Source: Sipunculus nudus
Lineage: Eukaryota > Annelida > Sipuncula > Golfingiida > Sipunculidae
Length of the DNA: 64,000 bases
Direction: 5' to 3'
NCBI GenBank assembly: GCA_026874595.1
Contig: CM049307.1
Coordinates: 63,392,370-63,456,369, forward strand
Position numbers and translations under genes: made by a program. Under the pieces are notes generated by a model that saw only the letters and a list, made by a program, of their open reading frames with translations, was not told where the DNA came from and ran no database searches. Every line of letters begins with the position of its first letter. The first letter of the stretch is position 1. This document shows, in pieces, positions 43,401 through 55,400 of the stretch.

Positions 43401-46400
43401 CGGACAAAGAGTGATCGCTATAGCTCAGATGACTTTCAGTCAGCTGAGCTAAAAAACCTGTAAATTACCTGAAAATGGCATATAGGATTTAGAGAATCAA
43501 ATTAAAACAAGGCCTACAGGCCTAATGCGAACCTGTGCATATGGATATACACCAGGTATAGAACGCTTCAATGCTGAACCACTACTTTTCATATATATGA
43601 ACATTGCAAGTACTTAACACTTTGAACAAGAAACAATACACAAACATCACTGCTGCAATACTGGCATGGGTGCACACAACGAAAAAATTATTGTAGGTGG
43701 CACCACCAGTCTTGTATATGACAAAGCTATTTGACATGCATAAATATGCCCAATTTCAGGCTGATATATCAAATTCCTCCGTAGAATTAAGCAGGCACAT
43801 ACACTTTGCAAAAGACTTAAAGTCATTGTAGAAGGCGACCCTTGTCTTGTGAACGAGAAAGCCACTAAAGACACATAGACAGGTCGGAATATCAGGCCAA
43901 TACATCAAACTTACCTTAAGTCTGATGCACGGGGCAAACCAGGCTTAGGTGAGAAAGGCTGTTGCCCCAAGTGTACTGTGACAAATTACTGGCTCAGGCT
44001 ACTGTACTGAGTGAACTCTTGACTTGCACCTGGCTAGACTGAGTGAACTTTTGACCTGTACCTGGCTGCACTGAGTGAACTCTTGACCTGTTGCATAATC
44101 TGACACAGTTGGCAGTCTGCCAAAGCTATAAATAAATCCAGGCTGACCTTTTGCCTACTGCCAAATCTGAAATAGTAGGCACACAATTGCATAAGCTCAC
44201 AGATTGGCTCCATATGCAGCCCTGAGTGGCATGACACCCATGAGGTGATCACATGATCCTAAGGTGATCACATGCTACCCATTATATGATCACATGCTGC
44301 CCATGAGGTGATCACATGCCTTGTGCTTGGCTGCACTGATTAAACTCTTGACCTATATTTGGCTGCACTGAATGAACTCTTGATCTGTTGCCAAATCTGA
44401 AACAATTGGCAGTTTCTCAACCTATTCAAGAAACATACACAATCTTGGCCTGTTATGTAACTCTGCTAATATTTAATCAACACAAACCATTTGAACAAAC
44501 TTTAGAGGGATCGCCTCTGGGATCATTTCTGTTAAATATTGAACAATTTTGCTGGACCGTTTACAAGAAGAAGACTTTTAAAGTTTTTTCAGCTTTTTCC
44601 CTGTAATATCTAAGTAAATGCAGATAGCAAAAATAAGCTGAATCCATCAACATTTGATATGTGACAGATAATTGCATAAATTTTGGGGAAAGTAGCTCCT
44701 GCTATTCCTGAGAAATTATGAGTTGAGTACAGATGATATGTAATATCGTAAATCTACATATTTAAAAGCTTTTAAAAAACATTCTTGTCAATATTTTCCA
44801 TAGATAACCCGAAATCTAAATGTCTAGAGGCATGATGTAATGGATGCTGATAAACTGGTGCTAGGCTAGATGTATCTGCTTCACACAGCTAATATATATG
44901 GTAAATTGACTCTATTCAATCTTTATAATTCAGCCAAAATTCATTCTTTGGAACCATAAAAGACAATTATGATAAGAATTATTCAGGGAATTGTTCTTGC
45001 AAAATATTAAACAAACTTGCCTCAGAATCATCAGTCGAAAAACATTTTGTAGGTTTATAACTAATATGGGAAAATAACAGCAAAATGGCAAAGTTCAGCT
45101 TCCCATAACTCAGCCAAAAATCATTGGACCAAAACCATTTGAACAAAATTGAATCATCAACATCTAAGGATACTTAATGTGTGAGATTTAAGAATTTGGC
45201 CAAGTGGTTTTTGAGAAGAAGATTTTTGTAGCCACATAGCTAACATGGGCTGTTATGGCATATGACTAAATTCAGCTTCCCATAACTCAGCCAAAAGTCA
45301 CTGAACTGAGTCCATTTGAACAAACTTGAATTATCAACATGTATGGATAATTAATGTGTGAGATTTAAGAATTTGGCCCTGTGGTTTTTGAGAAGAAGAT
45401 TTTTGTAGCCACTTAGCTAACATGGGCTGTTATGGCATATGACTAAATTCAGCTTCCCATAACTCAGCCAAAAGTCACTGAACTGAGACCATTTGAACAA
45501 ACTTGAATTATCAACATCTAAGGATAATTAATGTGTGAGATTTAAGAATTTGGCCAAGTGGTTTTTGAGAAGAAGATTTTTGTAGCCACATAGCTAACAT
45601 GGGCTGTTATGGCATATGACTAAATTCAGCTTCCCATAACTCAGCCAAAAGTCACTGAACTGAGTCCATTTGAACAAACTTGAATTATCAACATGTATGG
45701 ATAATTAATGTGTGAGATTTAAGAATTTGGCCCTGTGGTTTTTGAGAAGAAGATTTTTGTAGCCACTTAGCTAAAATGGGCTGTTATGGCATATGATTAA
45801 ATTCAGCTTCCCATAACTTAGCCAAATGTCACTGAACTGAGACCATTTGAACAAACTTCAGAAAGCACTACCCTAGGATAATTTCTGTGCGATATTAACC
45901 AATTTTGCCATATTGTTTCAGAGAAGAAGTTATTTGTAGCTGTCAGTATGATACTGGCACTGACGACCCCCCATACAAAAAAGGCTGATGCAGGTGGCGC
46001 CACCAAAACCTCAATTTCAGATATGACTCATGTGACCAACATTGGCATAAAGTTTGGTGATGATAGCTCAAGCCATTTCTGAGATTGTAATTTTAGTATG
46101 CTTTTTTGGACAGATGACTAAGTTCAACTTCCTGTAACTCGGCCAAAAATACCGAACTTAAACCATTCAAACAAACTTGAGAGAGATTGTTCAAGGAATC
46201 ATTTCTGTAAAATATTGGACAATTTGGCTGAACAAATTCGGAGAAGAAGATTTTTAAATTTTTTTTCAACTTTTTCCTTATAAAAACTAAGAAAATGCAG
46301 TTAGCCAAAAAATAAACAAAATCCGATAGTTTTTTAGATGACTAATTTTATGCATAAAATTACGTGATGCTAATTCTTGCCGTTTTCAAGATAGTATGGG

Positions 46401-49400
46401 TTAACGTACAGATGAAGGACAACAGACGACGCCACACCATCGCATAAGCTCACAGGTTGGCTAAAAATTCGGCAATGGCGGCAGCTTTGGCTTTCCACTG
46501 AAAACATAATATCCGCAAAACTCTATTTTGGCAGATACAATGATTGTAGCTGGCACCACAAATCTTATATACAACGAAGAGATACAGTGAAACCCCACAA
46601 TTACGACCACCCTGGGGACTGAGCAAAGTGGTCGTAATTGGGGGGTGGTCGTATTTGTGAAACTCTTACCTTGGTTGCATATATCACGCCGATGTTTAAT
46701 GTGTATCAGTTTGTATATATTGCGTATCTTTAATGTGAATTATCACAAAATATTTTACTAAACGGAGAACCCTTTTTATGAATGTTTTATTTTGTGTAGC
46801 TGAAAAGAAAACAAAATTGTTTTATATATTTATTCATGATAAAAATATATATACATGTACACATATGTGATTAACACATAATTACACTAGAGACAATACG
46901 AAGGTAACCTACTTGAACATATTGAACATACGTGGCTGTCATATATTTAGCCCTCCGCTTGAGTATTATATTGTGTGCACTTGAGTTTTACCGACGCTAA
47001 ACTGCTGAGCCAGTTGGCGCCGACTGCATCCTGGTATTCGGCCTTGATTAACACCACTTTCTCCTTCAAGGAGAGCTCTTTCCGAGGCATGGTCGCACAA
47101 CAGCAAGCAATTTAAACGCAAACTTAACCAGTAGAGAAATAAACTGACAGCGATTTATCTGACATTTATAAGACAGCTTTATAAGACAACGGATTTGCCA
47201 CCATGCAAGCTTTATATTCATACATTTGACTGACTGCTCAATACTCAGTGTAAGGTATGAGCACATTTAGGATTAACAAGGTCATAAATTTGACCAATAA
47301 GGATTGAACATTACGTGATTAGTAAAAATATTAAGCTCTCATCCCCGCATTTTTGATAGCTGTAATACATGTGATTACTGAGGGGCAATTAGCATCGCTA
47401 GCCCAAGACCCCAGGGCAGTTAGCCAGGCAGACCAGCTCATTAAGTAATCAGGCTGATAGTTACCCTCTTTGATCACCAACTTACGCCTCAACGAGTCTC
47501 AGCGCAGACACCGAGTCAGGAAGATATGCGGGACCAGATTTACACTAGGGTTGGGAACCCTTGTTACCCTCTTTGATCTTTCGTCAAGGCGCCTGTGACA
47601 AGGCGCAGCCATTGACTCGTGACAAAAGTTGTTTCATTACTTCTCGGCGGTGGTTGCATTAGCGGGGTCGCATTAGCGCTGGGGCCAGGATATTTGGTCA
47701 TAATTCTGAATTCAGGGGTGGTCGTAATTTTGAGTCATTTTTAAACATTAATAAAATAAACAAAATTCGGGACCAAGTAAAGTGGTCGTAATTGTGGGGT
47801 GGTCGCAATTGTGGGGTGGTCGCAATTGTGGGGTGGTTGCAAGGCGGGGTTCCACAATATAAATATGCCCAATGTCAGACTGATATGTCAAAACCCTCCT
47901 GTGAAATAAGCAGGGACATACACTGTGCAAAAATTATTGTAGGTGGCGCCACCAGTCTTGTACACTATAAAGCTACCCGTTATGTATAAACATGCACAAT
48001 TTTAGGCTGATGTATCAAATTCCTCTGTAGAAATAAGCAGGCATATACACGGCAAAAGTCAATGTAGGTGGCACCACCTGTCTTGTAAATGAAAATATCA
48101 TCAAAGACGCATAGACAGGTCAAAATATCAGTCCAATACATCAAACTTCCCTAGAGTTTGATGCACTGGGCTGACAAGGCTTAGGTGAGTAAGGCAGTTG
48201 CCCCCTGAGTGACCTGTGACAAATTGCTGACCCAAGCTACTGCACTGAGTGAACTTTTGACCTGTACCTGGCTGCACTGAGTGAACTCTTGACCTGTTGC
48301 ATAATCTGACACAGTTGGCAGTCTGCCAAAGCTATAAATAGATTCAGGCTGAACTTTGGTGCCAAATATGATGCAGTGAGCAGTCTGCCAAAGCTATAAA
48401 TAGAATGCAGCTACTGCACTGAGTGAACTCTTGACCTGTACCTGGCTGCACTTCTTCCAATCCTGGTACTGTGCCAAAACTATTTATAGAGCTGAAATCA
48501 TCTTGGCTAATGGCCAACATCAAGGCACTGGCAACCGGCAATGGTAAACCAAGTGCTGCCATCCTTACACAAAGGTGGTCCAAACTTGAAATAACTTTTA
48601 AATTTATTTTCCCAATACAAAATGATTTTCAGCTGACTTTTTATAAAAAAGAAATCAGGTATATGTAAAATTATTACGGATGCATACTGAATGCAAAATT
48701 AAAATACAGATATATCTCATTGATGGCAAATTCTTGAATTAAGTTGAGTAGGGACACCAATAATTTATAATCTACGTTTGGTTGTCTTTATAAAGCCACA
48801 GAGAGCTGAATAACCATGATTGTAACATTGCCTGGTATGATGAATAACTTAAATCATAAATCTAAATATTTAAAAGCTTTTAAAAAAATTTTTCTTGTCA
48901 ATATTAACCAAAGATAACCTGAAATCTAAATGTCTAGTGGCATGATGTAATTGATGCAGATAAACTGGCGCCGGGCTAGATGTAACAGCATAACACAGCT
49001 AACATATGGTAAAATGACTCAATTCAATTTCCATGATTCAGCCAAAAATCATTCATGTGGAACCATTAATGACAATTATTATAAGAATTATTGTAGGGAT
49101 TATTCTTGTAAAATATTTAACAAACTGGCTTCATTGGCATCAGTCTAAAAACGTTTTGCAGGTTTATAACTCATTTAGGAAGATGCAGCAAACTGGCTAA
49201 GTTCAGCTTCCCGTAACTTAGCCAAAAAGCACTGAACCAAAACCATTTGAAAAAACTTGAATTATCAACATCTGAAAACAATTAATGTGTGAAATTTAAG
49301 AATTTGGCCCTGTGGTTTTTGAGAAGAAGATGCAGCCACTGAGCTAAAATGGGCTATTATGGCATATGACTAAATCCAGCTTCCCATAACTTAGCCAAAA

Positions 49401-52400
49401 GTCACTGAAAAGAGACCATTTGAACAAACTTCAGAAAGCACTACCCTAGGATCATTTCTGTGCTATAATAAACATTTTGGCCACATGATTTCAGAGAAGG
49501 AGTTTTTTGTAGCCCTCAGTGTGATTCAGGCACTGATGACCTCATACAAAAAAGGCAGATGCAGGTGACGCCACCAATACCTCAATTTCAGATATGACCT
49601 ATGTGACCAATATTAGCATAAAATTTGGTGATGATAGCTCCAGCCGTTTCTGAGATTTAAATTTTAATATGCTTTTTTGTACAGTTAACCAAGTTCAACC
49701 TCCTGTAAGTCGGCCAAAAATCTCCAAACTGGAACCATTCGAACAAACTTGAGAAAGATTGTTCCAGGGATCATTTCTGTGAAATATTGAACAATTTGGC
49801 TGAACAGTTTCAGAGAAGAAGATTTTTAAAGCTTTTTTAGCTTTTTCCCTATAAAATCCAAGAAAATGCAGTTACGAAAAAATATACAAAATCTGATATA
49901 GTTTTTTGGATGACTGAATATTTGCAAAAATTTGGTGATGCTAGCTCCTGCCGTTTTTGAGATAGCTATGGTTAACGTACAGATGACGCATGACGTACGC
50001 CGCCGCACCATCGCATAAGCTCACAGGTTCGCTAAAAAAAATACTACATTCTCTCCCATCGATTTCAAAAAGTACTCAAAATCTACAAAAAGCTTTGAAA
50101 ATGGCAAGGGTGTGTGCCGTAACATCCAACCTAATGGCCGGGAGAGGTAATGTAAAGCTCCATGTAAAGTTTTGTTTCTGTCTATCAGTACTTGAGACAA
50201 TTATGCATTTGTTTACTGTGTAACTGTTTATATATATATATGTTATTGGCACTAAGATATAAATTAGTAATCAGTGAAATAGCCATCTAGCAAAGCAGTG
50301 GCCTGAAAGAATTATCTCATGTTGTACATGCTAATAAAATTTTACTAGAACCACTCTTATCAGTTGTGCCTGTATGTGTGAGTACTAACAGCATATTAGA
50401 ACAGTTAGATTAAATTTATAAGAACAGATTAAATATATAAAAACAATTAAATCTACAACTTAAAAGTTTACAATAACTCCTTCATGGGTGAAAATGGCAC
50501 CTAACCAGAAATTCAAAATATAGTTCTAATATTTACAAAGTCCCAAAAATGAAACAGGAAACTGATTTATAATGAGCATTAGTTTTAAGTGGTGTCTCCT
50601 TCAATGTTCCTTTTGTAACTATACAATTCACACCACAATTTAAGAAGTACAACCAAACCAAATTTCAGGACAATCCACGTAATCATTGGATAAAAATGTT
50701 ATCAAGAGTCAAAATTGCCCAACTGTAAGTATTTATGATTACCCCGGTATATCAAAATATTCTGATGAACCTGTGTTTAGCCAATTTTCTTTTTATATGG
50801 TATAGAGTAATAGTAATATCTGAAGATAATTGACAATATGACCAGTATAGGCACAACATAATTAGTTTTGTTAGTCCTAACAGCTGAACTTATTGACAAT
50901 TTTAATAAAATATTCACTTCATGTAATAAAGCCATATGAAGGGCTAAATAATTATACACTATATCAAGAACTGCCCAGTTTAATGATTCCAGTTCCAATT
51001 ATCTGTTTTTGTCCAAGTAAATACAAAGAGATATCTATTTTATCATCCATGCATTTACCCATTTAATAGGTTCATTAACATTCAGTGACATTTCCAATGC
51101 CTGAAACAAGAAAACAGATTGGTTGTTGGCTAAAAGTGAATTACAAATTCAGCCTACATGTATATAATTTCAGTTATCTTTCGGAGCACTTTAACATGCA
51201 ATCTCAAAATGTATATTTTCCAGAGTGATCACACAGCAAAACAGCAAACCAAATCAGCATATAATTTACCCCTGATAAGTGGCTGAATATGAATTTAATA
51301 ACACTCTGTTTATAGACTATTTGGCTTGATATACCTGCCTAAAATATACATGATAAACAGAAACCCTACCTCTAAAAGTGTGCAAATATACGGAGAGGTT
51401 GGGGATTTCCATTAGCAAAGTGGTAGAGCAAACAACTGGCACCTGGAAGGTCAATTTTCATACAGAGTGAAGCAACTTTTCTTTGTATTCATGTACCATG
51501 AACCAGAAAGGCATACCTACATCTAAATGATAAACATGTTGTTTCAATCTTAATTCAAATCTCTGCTGAGATATTTTACAAGGCCTACAGGCCTAATGCG
51601 AACCTGTGCAAAGTTTGGGAGTATGAATGGAGGTTTATTTTAAAAATTTAATATTGATCCTTCTAAGTCCTGCATATCTACCTTAGTCATTATGATTTCA
51701 GCAAAATGGACATTTCGGACCTGAAAGTTTCAGACTAGGACATTTTAAAACTAGAATATGGGCAGTCGAGAAGGGACTATGTGTATCCGCAGAAATCAGA
51801 GTGGGACGGGTGAAGTGAGGCATGGATTAAGTGGCAAGGGGAATAGAGTGAGGTGTGTTGCATATCAGCATGGATGTCTGCAGCGTAAACGTGAATATAG
51901 GTGGCGCCACTTTTCATAAAATCAAGAAAATTGTCCAGTATGTATAAACCTGCAAAATTTCAGGTGGATAAGTCAAACCAGATATGAGCTAGGATGTCTG
52001 CAGAGTAATCGTGAATGTAGGTGGCACCACGTGTCATAAAATCTAGAAAGCTGTCCAGGATGTATAAACCTGCGAAATTTCAGTTGAATAAGTCAAACCA
52101 CTGCTGAGATATGAGTGATATTATCCCAAGGCAAATTAACAGATGGACGTCTGCAAAAATGGTTGCAGGTGGCACCACCATTTTTAGTGCATGTTATTAA
52201 GCTATCAAAGGGCTACATTTGTGCAAAATTTTTAACCTGATCGGTCAAACAGTTCCCGAGATATGCGGGTTTATGTGTGGAAATAGACGCACAAATGGAC
52301 GCTGGGCAGTGAGGAAAGGTCAGAAGTCAACCAAAAATGAGGGCACAGCAGTTCACATATGACCTGATGATAAACCCAATTCGCTTAAAATGCAATCCAA

Positions 52401-55400
52401 GTTTTTTCAAACAGTTGAAAGATATAGTTCCAATAACCTGGGAATTCTGGATGTAAACATTGTGTCTAGACGTCTAGACGCTGTGTCTAGACGTCTAGAC
52501 ACATTGTCTAGACACCCCCCCCCCCAGCCAGGTCAGTTGCCATGGTGATGTCTTGACCCCACCTGTTTGTACTGAGTGACCTCTTGACTTGGCTGCTGAA
52601 AGTCAGCATGTTGTCAAATCTGTTTTCAAATACAGCAAGCTTTTTCAATTGGCTACAATGTTTTTTTTAAAGCTGTATTTACCCAATCTATTCTTATAAA
52701 ACTGGCATAACCCTACCATAGAATAATTCTTGTAAAGTTTAAACCAATCAGCTTAACAGTTTCATCATAAATCAGTGTATAAGCTAGAAAAGTTTAAAAT
52801 TACATTTTCGCTTGTAAAAAACACATCAATGTAGGTGGCACCACCAATACCTCAAAATCAGATATGGCATATGTGACAAACATTGGTATAAAATTTGGTG
52901 ATTATAGCTCCAGCCGTTTCTGAGATTTTAATATTAGTGTGCTTTTTTGGACAGATGACTAAGTTCAACCTCCTGTAACTCGGCCAAAAATCTCCTAACT
53001 GGAACCATTCAAACAAACTTGAGAAAGAATGATTCAGGGATCATTTCTGTGAAATATTGGACAATTTGGCTGGACAGTTTCAAAGAAGAAGATTTTTAAA
53101 GGTTTTTAAGCTTTTTCTCTATAAAATATAAATTAATGCAGATACCCAATAATAAGCTCCAGGGCACCAAGTTTCACATGTGACTAATTTTTTCACATAA
53201 TTTGGAGCTGCTAGCTCCGACAATTTCTGACTTACAGCCATGGACGGCGGAAAGCCAGTCCTGGACGGCGGATGGCTGATGGCAGACGATGGATGGACGA
53301 CGCTGCGCCATAGCATAAGCTCACAGGTTCGCTAAAAATCAAGCAATAAAACCAATGACTGGTACAACATGACAATCATATTTATCTCTGTCATATTTAC
53401 CAAAATGAAAGTCCAACTGAACTCAACAAATAAAACACTCATTTGTATCATCAGTTTCAAACAGCTCATCATCTGCATTCAGGAGAGGTACAATTTATCC
53501 TCCGCTTCACATGATGTGAAAATGATTGACAAATCATGATAAATAAGATAAATGAGTTTAAAGCACTACAACTGTCAGTCTGCCATGAAAGTCAAAATTT
53601 TTTTTATAAATTGCTGCAAAAATTGATCTAAATGACAGCTCAGTGGACAAATCTGCAATCAGTTGATCAATAGCTGGCACTCAGGGGTTAGCCACTGACC
53701 AGACAATCTTAATGATGCACCATAAAAACATATAAGCTACTTAATGATGTGCGGCCAAGATCAATATGAGAGATTATCAGTGCTTCAGTGACTGGATCAA
53801 GGGCTTTGACTTTTTCACGGCCCTTATCCTCATACAATGGTCACCCATAACACCTGCTTAAAGTCAGAGCAGATAAACTGGTGTGAAAAAAGTCCCAGCA
53901 TTATGCCTGAATGAAAGTAACTGCAGTATTTTAATGTAAAAATGTATTTGCGGAATTCATTACCTGAGAAATAAGAGCAACATATTTCCTTGTGAATCCC
54001 CTACTTGTTCAGCAGCAGCCTATCATGTAAATGTCAAAATCAATATGTTATCTGCAGCAATGGGATTTAAGCTATTAACAAAACTCATCAATGGAATAAA
54101 TTGCAGAGACAGGAAGTCAATGACAAATATGAAATAATGCATTACAACCAAAGATACCTACTGAGTAATGAATATTGAAATGTAGCAAGTTATCTGAGTC
54201 ATACTTGAACTATTTACTCAAGATCAATCCATTACAGATTAAGGGTAAAGAAAAATCTTATTTTAATATATTCTTTCTATTGTCACTCTATATTCTAGAA
54301 TTGGATTAGATAGCAGAAAAGACCGATTCCTCCAAAAACTTCTAGCATACACATAATTTGTCAATTTTAAATTGCCATATTATTTGAAAAAAATTGATTT
54401 TTTTTATATTTTAGAATGAAAAGGTTCAAGATTATACCATTAATAAAATTTTCCTTAAGAAGTTATGGTAATGTAAAAAGTGCATAAAAGAATCCTTACT
54501 GTATATGTCCAAGATGGCCACCATGAAACCTGAATACAGGATTCAGTAGGAATTTAAACTGTACAGGTAGGGACAGAGCTTTCCACTCATGATATGTAAC
54601 TTTCACAACAAAAACTGCAGTGCAAATGCCATCCATGCTATTGGAGTAAGGTAGTTATCTTAACATTACACTATTAATGATGAATTACATGGTACTAAAT
54701 TTTTTATAAAAGTGTAAATCCCATCTCCATGCTGACCACCATCATTTCCTGCACCTTGCATGACAAAGTTCTCAATCATATATCTCAGGGATGTGGAATT
54801 CCTATGTCAAACTTGTCCAAATCAGAAATTTATGGACACAGACATGACATTTTCTGCCACTTGCTCATCCTTGGACAAGTAAAAAGTCGCCATAGTTTTT
54901 CCCTGTAGAAGTGACAACAAAATCATGAGCAGGGGAACAGGTCTATGCTGGCTTCAACTTTGGCTATCATCAAGGACATTCACCCCATGTCACCCGCGGT
55001 TTTTATGCCAAATTTAGACCATTTAGTTTGCAGAAGGGGATCACCAGTAATGTTACTTAACCTTAGGAGTGTGACTTAACCTTACCTGATGAATGTCACT
55101 GTACCTGTAGAATGTAACTTTACCTTTGTAATATGTTTCTTTACCTGTGGATAAGCACCTTACCTGGTGAATGTTACTGTACCTTTGGAATGTTACTTTA
55201 CCTGTGCAATGTTACCTTACCTGTAGAATGTAACTTTACCTGTGCAATGTTACTTTATTTGTGGAATGTGACTTTACCTGTCAAATGATAATTTACCTGT
55301 GTAAACCCTGTTCCAGCACCATCCCACACCAGCACAGGTATGCCAAGATTTGAGACCATCCGAATGAGGAGTCGAGATGCTCTAATCTCCTCTTGATCAT

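Larger units (their letters stand above)
43507..46467 (+). mobile_element. Family C element with 177-bp tandem cores (C1)
   Basis: The left end acaaggcctacaggcctaat is followed by gcgaacctgtg. The right end cgcataagctcacaggttgg continues ctaaaaa, the inverse of the left motif with one mismatch. Inside are a 24-bp minisatellite (44236-44320), a core with ggtggcaccacc (about 43695), five 177-bp units (45101-45985) and a ggtggcgccacc core near 45993. Confidence 0.8.
46542..50037 (+). mobile_element. Family C element without a visible 5' end (C2)
   Basis: Internal cores match C1 (tgcactgagtgaactcttga, ttcccataacttagccaaaa, ggtggcgccacc near 47943). It ends tcgcataagctcacaggttc then gctaaaaa at 50037. 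A Tigger-like transposon is inserted at 46585-47857. Confidence 0.75.
51578..53338 (+). mobile_element. Family C element with nested A (C3)
   Basis: The left end acaaggcctacaggcctaat carries gcgaacctgtg; the right end tagcataagctcacaggttc continues gctaaaaa. Cores include tgtaactcggccaaaaatct and ggtggcaccacc. A family A copy interrupts it at 51751-52375. Confidence 0.8.
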
